A stretch of DNA of 64,000 nucleotides from the NCBI RefSeq assembly GCF_001995215.1, contig NZ_MUXN01000006.1, forward strand, positions 124,001 through 188,000, given 5' to 3'. Shown here piece after piece: positions 52,578 through 61,841 of the stretch (position 1 is the stretch's first letter; each line of letters opens with the position of its first letter). Both the position numbers and the translations under genes were made by a program. A model generated the notes under the pieces. The model ran no database searches. It was not told the origin of the DNA and saw only the letters and a list, made by a program, of their open reading frames with translations. The stretch is from Amycolatopsis azurea DSM 43854 (GTDB taxonomy: Bacteria > Actinomycetota > Actinomycetes > Mycobacteriales > Pseudonocardiaceae).

Positions 52578-53503
52578 ACGAACTCGACGCCGCGGGCATC
52601 ACCGCACCGGCGTTGCGGGCCGCGTACACCGAATGCCGCCGCATCAACGCGCACCACGGCCGCACGTTCTTCCTCGCGACCCGGCTGCTGCCTGCCAGGA
52701 CGCGGCCGTTCGCGCACGCGCTGTACGGCTTCGCGCGGATGGCGGACGAAGTGGTCGACAACCCCGCGCCCGGCACCGATCCCGCCGTCGCGCTGGACGA
52801 CGTCGCCGTCATGGTCGGGCAGGTCTTCGACGGCGGCACGCCCGCCGATCCGGTGCTGACCGCGCTCGCGGACACCGTGCGCCGCCACGACCTGGACCGC
52901 GAACTGTTCGACGCGTTCCTGCGGTCCATGACGATGGACCTCAAGGTGACCGAGTACGCGACCTACGCCGACCTCAAGGAGTACATCCACGGTTCGGCCG
53001 AGGTGATCGGGCTGCAGATGCTGCCGGTCTTCGGCACCGTCGTCCCGGTCGACGAGGCCGTTCCCGGCGCGGCCGCGCTCGGCGAGGCGTTCCAGCTGAC
53101 CAACTTCCTGCGCGACGTCGGCGAAGACCTCGACCGGGGACGGCTGTATCTGCCCACCGAAGAGCTGGCCGCGTTCGGCGTCGACCGCGAGTTGCTCGCA
53201 TGGTCACGTGCCCGCGGCCTGCCGGACCGGCGTGTGCGACGCGCGCTCGCCGTGGCGGTGGCGCGCAACCGGGCGGTGTACCGCCGCGCCGAAGCGGGAA
53301 TCCCGTTGCTGCGCGAGGAATCCCGGGACTGTGTGCGAACCGCGCTCGTGCTCTACGAAGGCATTCTCGACGAGATCGCGGCCCTCGGTTACGACGTGCT
53401 GAACACCCGCGCCGTCGTCCCCCGTCGTCGTCGCGCGGCCGTCGCCCTTCCGAGGCTGTTGGCGAGCACGTGGAGCAACTCCAGGCTTAGGCTGCGATCA
53501 TGA
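52574..53503 (+). CDS. crtB: phytoene synthase
   Basis: 309 residues. Joins two GGPP to phytoene. Asp-rich motif 1 DEVVDN (Asp58-62) and motif 2 [16 protein letters not shown], with [18 protein letters not shown]-linked on both sides. Extra Arg-rich C-terminus (VVPRRRRAA) may aid membrane association. Confidence 0.94.
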   Translation: MNELDAAGITAPALRAAYTECRRINAHHGRTFFLATRLLPARTRPFAHALYGFARMADEVVDNPAPGTDPAVALDDVAVMVGQVFDGGTPADPVLTALADTVRRHDLDRELFDAFLRSMTMDLKVTEYATYADLKEYIHGSAEVIGLQMLPVFGTVVPVDEAVPGAAALGEAFQLTNFLRDVGEDLDRGRLYLPTEELAAFGVDRELLAWSRARGLPDRRVRRALAVAVARNRAVYRRAEAGIPLLREESRDCVRTALVLYEGILDEIAALGYDVLNTRAVVPRRRRAAVALPRLLASTWSNSRLRLRS

Positions 53504-54285
53504 CGTCTGCTGCGAACAGGAAGATCCGGATCGGGGTTCAGCTCCAGCCCCAGCACGCCGAGTACAAGGCGATCCGCCGGGCGGCTTCGGAGGCCGAAGA
53601 CCTCGGTGTGGACATCGTCTTCAACTGGGACCACTTCTACCCGCTCTACGGCGAGCCCGAGGGACTGCACTACGAGTGCTGGACCATGCTGGGCGCCTGG
53701 GCGGAGTCCACGTCGCGGGTCGAGATCGGCGCGCTGGTGACGTGCAACAGCTACCGCAACCCCGAGCTGCTGGCCGACATGGCCCGCACCGTCGACAACA
53801 TCTCCGACGGGCGGCTCATCCTCGGCATCGGCTCCGGCTGGTTCGAAAAGGACTACGACGAGTACGGCTACGAGTTCGGCACCGCCGGCGGTCGGCTCGA
53901 CAACCTCGCCGAGGCGCTGCCGCGGATCGAGAGCAGGCTCGGCAAGCTGAACCCGCAGCCGGTCCGCGACATCCCGGTGCTGATCGGTGGCGGCGGCGAG
54001 AAGAAGACGCTGCGCCTCGTCGCGAAGCACGCCGACATCTGGCACGGCTTCGGCGACCCGGAGGTCGTGGAGCGCAAGGTCAAGATCCTCGACCAGCACT
54101 GCGCCGACGTCGGCCGGGACCCGAAGGAGATCGAGCGTTCGGTCGCCGTCGAAGGCGAGCCGGAGGAGCTGGGGCCGAAGCTGCTGGAGCACGGTGTCTC
54201 GCTGTTCACCGTCGCGACCGGCGGACCGGACTACAACCTGGACAAGCTGCGGCCCTGGATCGCGTGGCGCGACAAGCAGGGCTGA
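53500..54285 (+). CDS. F420-dependent LLM-class oxidoreductase
   Basis: 261 residues, ATGA-coupled to crtB. Luciferase-like fold: [39 protein letters not shown], then [41 protein letters not shown], the F420-type signature. Placed last in the carotenoid operon, so it may modify carotenoid or terpene intermediates; no lycopene cyclase lies in this window, so the end product is not known. Alternatively it is only co-expressed. Confidence 0.88.
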   Translation: MTSAANRKIRIGVQLQPQHAEYKAIRRAASEAEDLGVDIVFNWDHFYPLYGEPEGLHYECWTMLGAWAESTSRVEIGALVTCNSYRNPELLADMARTVDNISDGRLILGIGSGWFEKDYDEYGYEFGTAGGRLDNLAEALPRIESRLGKLNPQPVRDIPVLIGGGGEKKTLRLVAKHADIWHGFGDPEVVERKVKILDQHCADVGRDPKEIERSVAVEGEPEELGPKLLEHGVSLFTVATGGPDYNLDKLRPWIAWRDKQG

Positions 54286-54297
54286 GCTTCCGCCTGC

Positions 54298-54354
54298 GGT
54301 ACATGAAGGCCCCCTTCTTTGCGTCTGGCGCAAGGAAGGGGGCCTTCATGTACC
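54298..54354. repeat. 26-bp inverted repeat, hairpin family A copy 4
   Basis: GGTACATGAAGGCCCCCTTC plus TTTGCG pairs with its complement (one mismatch) around TCTGG. It starts 13 nt after the F420-type gene stop and so likely ends the crt operon. Confidence 0.8.
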
Positions 54355-54387
54355 GCGGCTTCGCTGCGTGTTCGGCGGAGAAAGGCG

Positions 54388-54545
54388 ATCACGCGTGATC
54401 AGGCGGCGATCATGCGTGATCAGAGACGAAACTCGCGTGATCGGACGCCGCACACTCGCGATCGCCGCCTGATCCGTGAGTTCCGCCTTCAATCACGCGA
54501 GTTTCGACTCTGAGCACGCGAGATCCGTTCCTGATCACGTGAGTT
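54388..54545. repeat. bidirectional array of seven 21-nt repeats (family D)
   Basis: Three units on one strand at 54388-54450, an 11-nt gap, then four units on the other strand at 54462-54545, each exactly 21 nt. Consensus near AACTCGCGTGATTGAAGGCGG. The array could form a cross-shaped structure, or display a regularly spaced DNA site. The gene at 54561 ends only 15 nt away. No CRISPR-like variable spacers. Confidence 0.8.
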
Positions 54546-54560
54546 ACGCCTCGCCCTCGG

Positions 54561-55109
54561 TCAAGACCGTTTGCGGTGGGCCGCGACCCGCTCCCGGGTC
54601 GCGCATCGCGTCGAGCAGTACCGGCGCGGACTCCCACCACCCAAGTGCGCGAAGGGCTTCCCACAGCCCGAAGCGGCGCATAGCCCACCCGGCGGCGCCT
54701 GACGGTCCGCCAGCAGCACCGCCAGCGCCAGCGCGGACGACGTCACCAGCCACGCTCCCCACGGCCCGTCGTCGTCGGCGTCCACGTGCAGATGCCAGCC
54801 GAACCCGTCGGCGTGGTCGGTCAGCCGCGGCGGATGCGCGTAGCGAGCCAGCAGCCGGTTCAGCACCCCTGCCGCCTCCGCGGCATCCCGCGCCGCGAAG
54901 ACCTCACGCAGCTCCGAAGCCGCCTCGCGCAAGGACGTCAGGTCCGAGGGGCCTAACTCGACCGAGGTCTCCCCGTGCGCCTCCAGCACGGAATGGACAG
55001 CCGAAACCGAGGGCTCCGGACCGAGCAGGACCTCCAGCAGATCCACCGCCCGCTGTGCCGCCGCCCGTGCCGAACGGCCGGGCAGGAAATCCCGCTGCGC
55101 TGAAGTCAT
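54561..55109 (-). CDS. CGNR-type zinc-finger regulator
   Basis: 182 residues from ATG at 55109 (AGTGGGGT upstream). N-terminal ABATE-like region (LLEVLLGPEPSV) and a C-terminal zinc finger CAASGCGKPFAHLGG...YCSTRCATRERVAAHRKR, in which the CGNR box is changed to CATR. Divergent from the MFS gene at 55132 with a palindrome in the shared promoter. Presumed local regulator. Confidence 0.85.
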   Translation of the reverse strand: MTSAQRDFLPGRSARAAAQRAVDLLEVLLGPEPSVSAVHSVLEAHGETSVELGPSDLTSLREAASELREVFAARDAAEAAGVLNRLLARYAHPPRLTDHADGFGWHLHVDADDDGPWGAWLVTSSALALAVLLADRQAPPGGLCAASGCGKPFAHLGGGSPRRYCSTRCATRERVAAHRKRS

Positions 55110-55115
55110 ACCCCA

Positions 55116-55148
55116 CTGTAACGTCTTTCTCATGAAAGGCCGTTACAG
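55116..55148. promoter_or_regulatory. palindrome CTGTAACG-N17-CGTTACAG
   Basis: Perfect 8-bp inverted repeat between the CGNR gene and the MFS gene; the right arm lies in the first codons of the MFS gene. It is the likely operator of the CGNR regulator. Confidence 0.6.
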
Positions 55149-56310
55149 TCTCGCCGTCTACCTCGCCGGCGCGACGGTCGCCAGGACCGGCGACGAGTTG
55201 TCCGGACCGGCGTTGCTCCTGCTGGGACTCAGTGTCGACGGCTCGGCCGCCACCGGGTCCGCGCTGCTCGCGGGCCTGACGATCTCGGCGGCGGCGGGCG
55301 GGCCGCTGCTCGGCGCGCTGCTCGACCGCAGTCCCCGTCCCGGACGGCTGCTGGCGTGGGCGTTGCTCGCCTACGCGGGCGGGCTCGGCGCGGTGCTCGC
55401 GCTCGTCGAACTCCCGGCGGCGATCGCGGTGGCCGTCGCGGCCGGGCTGCTCAACCCGGCCTTGGCGGGTGGCTGGACGGCGCAACTGCCCGACGTCCGG
55501 GGCAGGACACCGCTGGCGAGGGCGAGCGCGCTGGACGCGATGACGTTCACCGCCGCGAGCCTCGCCGGACCGGGGCTCGCCGGGCTCGTGGCCGCGTACG
55601 CCGGAGCTCCGGCCGCGGTCGCCGTCGCGATCACGCTGGTCGTGGTGGCGTTCCCGGCGGCCTGGTCGCTGCCTGCCGTCGAAGCGAAGCCCGCGAAACC
55701 GATCCTCCGCCGGCTCGCCGACGGGTTCGCGGTCCTCTTCCGCAAGCGCGCGTTGCTGAGGGCCACCGCGACGTCCACGGTGTCCTTCGTCGGCATCGGG
55801 ATCGCCATCGTCTGTTATCCGCTGCTCGGCGCCCAACGGCTGGGGAATCCGGGCTTCGGCGCGCTCCTGCTCACCGTGCTGGCCGCCGCGTCGCTGATCG
55901 CGAACGCCGTGCTGGCCCGCAAGCCGCCACCGCCGGATCGCACCGTGCTCGCCACCACCGTCCTGCTGGGCGCGAGCTTCCTGCTCGCGGCGGCGGGGCA
56001 CGACGTGGTGACCCTCCTGGCCGCCGCCGTACTCGCCGGTTTCGCCGAAGGACCACAACTTTCGGCGCTTTTCGCCATCCGGCACCGCGAGGCGCCCGCG
56101 GACGTCCGGGCGCAGGTTTTCACCACGGCGGCGAGCGTGAAGATCACCGGACTCGCGGCGGGAGCGGCGGCCGCGGGGCCACTGAGCGCACTCTCCGTAA
56201 CCGCCGCGCTGGGCGCCGCGGCGGGCTGTCAGCTGCTCGCGGCTGCGACGTATGTACTGGTCAGAACGTCCGGGCGGACTAGAACGCCATCGCCTGCGCG
56301 CGCCGCTTGA
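55132..56310 (+). CDS. MFS family transporter
   Basis: 392 residues, ATG at 55132. Twelve-helix pattern, very Ala/Leu-rich, with LLDRSPRPGRLLAWALL as the loop 2-3 motif. Exporter by family. Its 3' end overlaps the convergent Rv2175c-like gene by 32 nt, an unusually deep overlap. Confidence 0.87.
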   Translation: MKGRYSLAVYLAGATVARTGDELSGPALLLLGLSVDGSAATGSALLAGLTISAAAGGPLLGALLDRSPRPGRLLAWALLAYAGGLGAVLALVELPAAIAVAVAAGLLNPALAGGWTAQLPDVRGRTPLARASALDAMTFTAASLAGPGLAGLVAAYAGAPAAVAVAITLVVVAFPAAWSLPAVEAKPAKPILRRLADGFAVLFRKRALLRATATSTVSFVGIGIAIVCYPLLGAQRLGNPGFGALLLTVLAAASLIANAVLARKPPPPDRTVLATTVLLGASFLLAAAGHDVVTLLAAAVLAGFAEGPQLSALFAIRHREAPADVRAQVFTTAASVKITGLAAGAAAAGPLSALSVTAALGAAAGCQLLAAATYVLVRTSGRTRTPSPARAA

Positions 56311-56656
56311 CCTCGGTGCCGTGGCTCGTGCGGAGCGCGTTGACCGGGGTGGTCCCCGGCAGCGTCTCGTCCTCGGCGAAGAGCCAGCGCAGCATCTCCG
56401 TCCGGCTGAAGCCCGAGTCCGCGAGCACGGTGATGGTGCCCGCCAGGCCCTTGACCACGCCGTCCTTCACCAGGAACGCGGCCGGGACGTACAGCTCGCC
56501 CTTGCGCCGGACGGCGATCAGGTGGCCGTCGCGCAGCATCTGGCGGACCTTGTTGGCCGAAACGTTCAGCGCGGTCGCGACCTCCGGCAGGGGAAGAACG
56601 GCCACATCTGCATCGAGAACGTCGTCGGCGACGGGAATACCACTCACAGGTGACAC
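56279..56656 (-). CDS. Rv2175c-like DNA-binding protein
   Basis: 125 residues. Winged-helix: LPLPEVATALNVSANKVRQMLRDGHLIAVRRKGELYVPAAFL, then a helical C-terminus with FSRTEMLRWLFAEDETLPG. In M. tuberculosis the equivalent protein is a substrate of the kinase PknL. The kinase gene is divergent here too, with a 175-nt gap. That phosphorylation link is family knowledge, not shown by this sequence. Confidence 0.88.
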   Translation of the reverse strand: MSPVSGIPVADDVLDADVAVLPLPEVATALNVSANKVRQMLRDGHLIAVRRKGELYVPAAFLVKDGVVKGLAGTITVLADSGFSRTEMLRWLFAEDETLPGTTPVNALRTSHGTEVKRRAQAMAF

Positions 56657-56831
56657 TGTGCCACATTCCGTCTCCCGCTCCGTTAGTACGCATGGGTGAC
56701 GACTCGACTGTGACGGAGAGTGCCCGAATGGTCACGTATACCGCCGATTCGACGAAATGCCGCGAATCGTGATCCCCGGGGAGCCAGGTCCCGTACACCA
56801 GAACATGGGCACTTCCGTACGATCCATAGCC

Positions 56832-58883
56832 GTGACACGCACGGACCCCACGCTGGTGGGCACTCTGCTCGAGGGCCGCTACCGGGTGGACAAGCTGCTC
56901 GCACGCGGTGGGATGTCGTCGGTGTACCGCGGCGTCGACACCCGCCTGGACCGCCAGGTCGCCATCAAGATCATGGACCCGAGGTTCGCCGACGACAGGT
57001 CGTTCGTCGAGCGCTTCGAGCGGGAGGCCCGGTCGGCGGCCCGGCTGCACCACCCGCACGTGGTGGCGGTGCACGACCAGGGCTTCGACACCCCCGGCGG
57101 TGAAGAGTCCGGACGCGCGTTCCTGGTCATGGAGCTCGTCGACGGCGGGACCCTGCGCGAACTGCTCGCCGAACGCGGCCCGCTGGACATCGCGCTCGCG
57201 CTGAGCATCGCCGAACCGGTGCTTTCCGCGCTGGCCGCGGCGCACGCCGCCGGGCTGGTGCACCGCGACGTCAAACCGGAGAACGTGCTCATCGGCCGCG
57301 GCGGCACCCAGCTGTCCGGCGGCGTGGTCAAGGTGGGCGACTTCGGCCTGGTCCGCGCGATCGCGAGCGCGGGCACCACGAGTTCGAGCGTCATCCTCGG
57401 CACCGTCGCCTACGTCTCGCCCGAACAGGTCGCCACCGGCGCGACCACGTCGAGCGGCGACGTCTACTCGGCCGGGATCCTGCTGTACGAAATGCTCACC
57501 GGCCGCGCGCCGTACACCGGCGACACCGCTCTCTCGGTGGCGTACCGGCACGTCAACGACGACGTCCCGCGCCCGAGCGAGCTGCGCCCGGACATCCCGC
57601 CGATGCTGGACGAGCTGATCCTGCGCGCCACCCGGCGCGCCCCCGAGCAGCGCCCGGCCGACGCGACGGCGTTCCTCGCCGAACTGAACCACCTGCGCAC
57701 CGCCCTCGGCATCCCGGCGGTCCCGGTGCCCGTGCCGCTGCCCGCGGACGCCGACCGGGAGACCGACGCCGAGCGCACCACCCCCGGCATCCCGGCCGTC
57801 CCGGCGGGCCCGAGCGCGGCGACGACGGTGCTGACCCCGGTCGCCGAGGCGACCATGCCGGTCACCGGGCCGCGCGGCACGCAGGCGATGCACCGGGAGC
57901 CTCAGTTCCCCGCCGCCCAGCCGCCGCGAACGCCTCCCCCGCGGCCCAAGCCGCCCGCGGACGGCGAGAAGCCGGAGTCGCGCAAACGCCTCTACCTGAT
58001 GATCGCGGCCGCGGTGGTGATCCTCGGCGGCCTGATCGGCGCGTTCGCCTTCATCCTCAACGACACCGGCCCGACGTCGTCGTCGGTGCCGAAGCTGGCC
58101 GGGATGAACCAGGCCGCCGCCGGTGACGCGCTCCGCACGGCGAAGCTGACGCCGGCCTACACCGAGGAGTACAGCGACACCGCCGCGCAGCACACGGTGA
58201 TCCGGTCCGACCCCGCGGCGGGCACGTCGCTCGCGCCGGGCACCACGGTCAACGTCGTGCTGTCGAAGGGCCGCCCGATCGTTCCCGACATCCAGGCGGG
58301 CACGAGCCAGCAGGACGCGGAGACGGCGATCAAGGCCGCGCAGCTGACCCCGGCGCAGGGCGAGCAGGAGTACAGCGACGTCGCCAAGGGCAAGGTGATC
58401 CGCGTCGACCCGAGCCCCGGTTCGCAGCTGAACATCGGCGGGCAGGTCACGATCGTCCTGTCGAAGGGCCCCGAACCGCTGCCGCCGGTCCCGGACGTCA
58501 CCGGTCAGAGCAAGGACGCCGCCTTCCAGATCCTGCAGCAGGCCGGCTTCCAGCCGTTCCAGGCGGGCGAGGAGTTCTCGGACCAGTTCGCCGCCGGCCA
58601 GGTGATCCGCACCGACCCGAAGGGCGGCGGCAAGGCGAGCAACCGCCGGATCGGGGTGTTCGTTTCGAACGCCGTCGAAGTACCGAACGTGACCTTCAAG
58701 CGGATGGAAGAGGCCGTCCAGATCCTGCGGCAGGCGGGTCTGGAGGCCGACCGTGAGGGTCGGGGAAACGGTAACGGCCACGGCGGCGGAAACGGCGGTT
58801 TCGACTTCGTCCTGCAACAGGATCCGCAGCCGGGCACGAAGGTGCCGAAGGGCTCGAAAGTCCGGATCAGGGGCTTCGGGTGA
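56832..58883 (+). CDS. pknL: Ser/Thr protein kinase with four PASTA domains (PknL-like)
   Basis: About 683 residues from GTG at 56832; an ATG at 56805 is also possible and neither has a strong RBS. Kinase domain: ATP lysine 46 (VAIKIMD), catalytic HRDVKPEN (Asp146), DFGLV (Asp170), activation loop with several Ser/Thr. A Pro-rich linker, one TM helix (387-409) and four PASTA repeats (PKLAG, PDIQAG, PDVTG, PNVTF) follow outside; a Gly/Asn-rich insert (GRGNGNGHGGGNGG) lies in the last one. PASTA domains sense cell-wall fragments. Neighbour of the Rv2175c-like gene, as in Mtb. Confidence 0.9.
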   Translation: MTRTDPTLVGTLLEGRYRVDKLLARGGMSSVYRGVDTRLDRQVAIKIMDPRFADDRSFVERFEREARSAARLHHPHVVAVHDQGFDTPGGEESGRAFLVMELVDGGTLRELLAERGPLDIALALSIAEPVLSALAAAHAAGLVHRDVKPENVLIGRGGTQLSGGVVKVGDFGLVRAIASAGTTSSSVILGTVAYVSPEQVATGATTSSGDVYSAGILLYEMLTGRAPYTGDTALSVAYRHVNDDVPRPSELRPDIPPMLDELILRATRRAPEQRPADATAFLAELNHLRTALGIPAVPVPVPLPADADRETDAERTTPGIPAVPAGPSAATTVLTPVAEATMPVTGPRGTQAMHREPQFPAAQPPRTPPPRPKPPADGEKPESRKRLYLMIAAAVVILGGLIGAFAFILNDTGPTSSSVPKLAGMNQAAAGDALRTAKLTPAYTEEYSDTAAQHTVIRSDPAAGTSLAPGTTVNVVLSKGRPIVPDIQAGTSQQDAETAIKAAQLTPAQGEQEYSDVAKGKVIRVDPSPGSQLNIGGQVTIVLSKGPEPLPPVPDVTGQSKDAAFQILQQAGFQPFQAGEEFSDQFAAGQVIRTDPKGGGKASNRRIGVFVSNAVEVPNVTFKRMEEAVQILRQAGLEADREGRGNGNGHGGGNGGFDFVLQQDPQPGTKVPKGSKVRIRGFG

Positions 58884-59013
58884 CGCGAAAGGTGAGGTGA
58901 AACCGTTCAGTACCGGCCTGGTCATCGGATACCGTGAACCGCATGGTGGTCGTTGACGGCGTGAGCGGCAGGTCGGACAGGTTCACCTCGCGTTTCGTCG
59001 CGCCCGGTCCACG

Positions 59014-59808
59014 ATGAGCTTCTTCACGGACGGTCCGCGCAGCCGTCCGCTCTTCCCGGTGCCGGAACAGGAACTGTTCGGCTACAACGGCCGCCCCTGG
59101 GTGGAGGCGCCGCACGAGTACATCGTCCCGGCGATCCTGCCCTGGTCGATGCCGCTGGGCCGCGCCGAACGGACCATCGTGGCGCTGCGCGGCATCGAGG
59201 TGTGGCCGGAGTCGGTGTCCTTCCAGCTGTCGGTGTACTCGCGGGATCTCCTGCTGGACGAGCCCGGCGAAGGCCTGATCGACCACCGCCGGGTCCCGGA
59301 CTACAACGCGCTGCTGGTCGGCGTGCTCTTCCCCGACGGGAGGCGGGCCAGTTCGGAGACCATCTCCGTGCCGTCCGCCGCCAAACCCGACCAGCCGGTG
59401 CTGCGCGCGCAGGGACTGGGCGGTTCGGCGTTCCACGTCGACCACGAGATCTTCCTGTGGCCACTGCCGCCCGACGGGCCGCTGGAGTTCATCGTCCAGT
59501 GGCTCGATCGCGACATCGAGGAGACGCACACCGCGCTCGACGGCACCGCCATCCGCGACGCCGCCAAGGAGGCGGGCGAGATCTGGCCCGGCCTGCCCGC
59601 GCGGAAGTCGCACGGGCTGCCGGTCCGCCGGGTCGGGGCGCAGGCGATGATCACGCCCGCCTGGCCCCGCGAGTCGCAGGCGCCGCCTCCACTGCCGCAG
59701 CCGAAGCGAGCGTCACCGCCGCCCGCTCAAGCTCCCGTTCAGGCGACGACGGACCGGCCACGGAAAGGCGCGCCGTTGCCGACGCGCCTTCCCCGCAGAG
59801 CACGCTGA
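59014..59808 (+). CDS. hypothetical protein
   Basis: 264 residues, ATG at 59014, 130 nt after the kinase. No signal peptide. Beta-rich first 190 residues (ILPWSMPLGRAERTIVALRGIEVWPES, GSAFHVDHEIFLWPLPPDGPLEFIVQWLDRD), then a Pro/Gln-rich tail ending in basic residues. Family not recognised. Its closeness to the kinase might make it a substrate, but no phosphorylation motif proves it. Confidence 0.7.
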   Translation: MSFFTDGPRSRPLFPVPEQELFGYNGRPWVEAPHEYIVPAILPWSMPLGRAERTIVALRGIEVWPESVSFQLSVYSRDLLLDEPGEGLIDHRRVPDYNALLVGVLFPDGRRASSETISVPSAAKPDQPVLRAQGLGGSAFHVDHEIFLWPLPPDGPLEFIVQWLDRDIEETHTALDGTAIRDAAKEAGEIWPGLPARKSHGLPVRRVGAQAMITPAWPRESQAPPPLPQPKRASPPPAQAPVQATTDRPRKGAPLPTRLPRRAR

Positions 59809-59815
59809 GCTCAGC

Positions 59816-60838
59816 TCACGGCGTCAGGCGCCAGACCACCGGCACACTGCCGTTGCCGTTCGTGTCGTGCGCCGCGAACCCGGCCAGCGAACCGTCGTCG
59901 GCCGCGATCGAGGCTTCGAACGTCGAGTAGCCGCTCGGCCCGCGGACCTCTCCCTGGGTCGTGGTACGCCACGCGATCGCGTTGCCGACGATCACCGGCC
60001 CCGACGGGTTCGGCACCAGCCCGGTCGTCAGGCCGACCTTGTTGACGCTCAGCGCCCTCGCGCCGCCCGCCAGCCCGACCGGCTCCGCGTCCGGGGAGGC
60101 CCAGCGCACCGCCTGTTCGACGCCACCCCAGATCCGCGTCCCGACCACGACCCCGTTGCGGATCGCGTAGCCCCAGCCCTGGCTGGCCGGGCTCGGCGAC
60201 ACGCGCCGGATGCCCCCGTCCTTCCACAACGTCGAGCTGTTGCCCGAGTCGAACAGGAGCGTGCCGTCCTCGTCGAGATCACGCACGTAGGACGTGTCCG
60301 GCGCGCTCGGGACGAGCACCGGCGCGCCGCCCTCCGCCCGCCACAGGACCGCGGCGTCGGTCCCGGTGTTCCCGCTGAAATGCATGGCCCGGCCGAGCAC
60401 GTCGCCACGCGTGTTGATCGCGACGCCGTACACGTAGTCGTAGCCCGCCGGGATCTCCTTGACGTGGAACCCGGTCGCGTCCAGCACGAACGCCCGGCTG
60501 ACCCTCGTGTCGTAGTCGTGCGTCGTGCCGACCACGACGCCCGCCGGGTTCTCGTCCTCGGCCAGCGCCGCCTCGTAGCCCTCCGGCACCCCCCGCACCA
60601 CCGGCTGCCCATTGCGCCAGCTGACGACCGATTGCACGCCGTTGACCGTGACCGTGCCCGTGTACTCCCCCTTGCCGTCGGACCCGGTCACGACCCCTTG
60701 GTAGCCGCCGGACGGCATCGGCAGGACCGTGGGGCGCCACGCGATGCGGCTCGCCGCCTGCGCGGGCTGCGCCAGCACCGCGACCGAGAGGGCGGCGACG
60801 ACCGGAGCCGCGAAGCGCACCCAGGACTTGAGTTTCAT
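59816..60838 (-). CDS. secreted HAF-repeat-like beta-propeller protein
   Basis: 340 residues with a signal peptide (VRFAAPVVAALSVAVLAQPAQA-AS). Repeated blades of GxVVGxxxxxxxxRAFxW type (GVVVGTTHDYDTRVSRAFVL, GVVVGTRIWGGVEQAVRW, VLGRAMHFSGNTGTDAAVLW) resemble extracellular HAF-repeat proteins. No catalytic residues can be assigned. The stop is 8 nt from the convergent hypothetical gene. Confidence 0.8.
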   Translation of the reverse strand: MKLKSWVRFAAPVVAALSVAVLAQPAQAASRIAWRPTVLPMPSGGYQGVVTGSDGKGEYTGTVTVNGVQSVVSWRNGQPVVRGVPEGYEAALAEDENPAGVVVGTTHDYDTRVSRAFVLDATGFHVKEIPAGYDYVYGVAINTRGDVLGRAMHFSGNTGTDAAVLWRAEGGAPVLVPSAPDTSYVRDLDEDGTLLFDSGNSSTLWKDGGIRRVSPSPASQGWGYAIRNGVVVGTRIWGGVEQAVRWASPDAEPVGLAGGARALSVNKVGLTTGLVPNPSGPVIVGNAIAWRTTTQGEVRGPSGYSTFEASIAADDGSLAGFAAHDTNGNGSVPVVWRLTP

Positions 60839-60914
60839 GCTTTCTCCCTTTCCCCGACCTGCGTGATCATCACGCCGGAGCGGGGCTGCCGGTTGTCCGG
60901 CAAAAGGAGCAACT

Positions 60915-61748
60915 TCAGCGGAAGGCTTCGACGTTCGCCACGGCCCATTCCGCGTAGGAGACCCCGGGCCGTCCGGTGAGTTCCTGGACGACGCCCGTCG
61001 GCTTGTCGGGGTTCTCGGTGAAGTACGCGAAGCCGTCGAGCAGCCATTCCGCGATCTCCGCCGGGATCCCGGCGTCGGCCCACTGCTTGTTCGCCTCCTC
61101 CCGGGTGAGCTCCTGGAAGGTCACCTCCTCGCCGAGCGCGGCGGAGATGGCGGCGACCTGCTCGCGCTGGCTGATCGCCGTCGGCCCGCTCAGTGTGTGC
61201 TTCTCGCCGACGTGCCCCTCGGTCAGGATGACGTGCGCCGCGACGGCGGCGATGTCCGCGAGGTCGATCGGTGTCATCCGGGACTCGGGGTAGGCCTCGC
61301 GGACCACCCGCTCGGCCTTGATCGTCTCCGCCCAGCCGAGGGTGTTGTTCATGAACGCGCCCGGCCGCAGGAAGGTCCAGTCGAACTCCGCCTCCCGGAT
61401 CGCCTTCTCGATGATCGCGTACGCCACGCCACTCGAGTTCTCCACCGGGTCGTCGGCGTTGCTGCCCGACAGCGCCACCACCCGGCGCACCCCGGCCTCC
61501 TTCGCCAGCTTCACGAAGTCGTCGACCGTGTCCGCCAGCGGCGCCAGGTACACGGTCTCGATGCCCTTGAGGGCTTCCGGCAAGGTCTCCGGCTTGCCCA
61601 GATAGCCCTTGGCGACCTCCACCTGCTCCGGCAGCGCCGCCTTCGCCGGGTTGACGGTCAGCGCCCGCACCGGCGCCCCGGCCTTCACCAGTTCGTCGAC
61701 CAGCAGCCTGCCGACGCTTCCGGTCGCACCGGTCACCAGGATCGTCAC
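60915..61748 (-). CDS. NmrA/atypical SDR-family NAD(P)-binding protein
   Basis: 277 residues. Start MTILVTGATGSVGRLLVDELVKAG shows the NAD(P)-binding TGxxGxxG motif; no catalytic Tyr-x3-Lys of classical SDRs is seen, as in NmrA-type redox sensors. Divergent from a TetR regulator 93 nt away with an operator-like palindrome between. The regulator probably controls it; the SDR may reduce or sense a small compound. Confidence 0.88.
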   Translation of the reverse strand: MTILVTGATGSVGRLLVDELVKAGAPVRALTVNPAKAALPEQVEVAKGYLGKPETLPEALKGIETVYLAPLADTVDDFVKLAKEAGVRRVVALSGSNADDPVENSSGVAYAIIEKAIREAEFDWTFLRPGAFMNNTLGWAETIKAERVVREAYPESRMTPIDLADIAAVAAHVILTEGHVGEKHTLSGPTAISQREQVAAISAALGEEVTFQELTREEANKQWADAGIPAEIAEWLLDGFAYFTENPDKPTGVVQELTGRPGVSYAEWAVANVEAFR

Positions 61749-61773
61749 GATTCCACTCCTTTTCGTACGTCCT

Positions 61774-61814
61774 ACGGGAATGGGTTAACCGTACCTGATA
61801 CGGGAATGTAGAAT
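61774..61814. promoter_or_regulatory. TetR operator candidate with promoter
   Basis: CCGTA-N5-TACGG inverted repeat (61789-61803), two direct repeats ACGGGAATG (61774 and 61800), and a good -10 TAGAAT (61809-61814) for the TetR gene. Bound repressor would cover both divergent promoters. Confidence 0.6.
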
Positions 61815-61841
61815 CCAGTTTCACGGCCGAGTGGAGTGTGG

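Noticed and set aside
54388..54545. Possible CRISPR array
   Set aside because: Units are directly adjacent at a 21-nt period with no unique spacers, some run in opposite directions, and no cas gene is near.
56229..58925. 898-residue minus-strand frame covering pknL
   Set aside because: Composition typical of antisense GC-rich DNA; kinase and PASTA motifs are on the plus strand.
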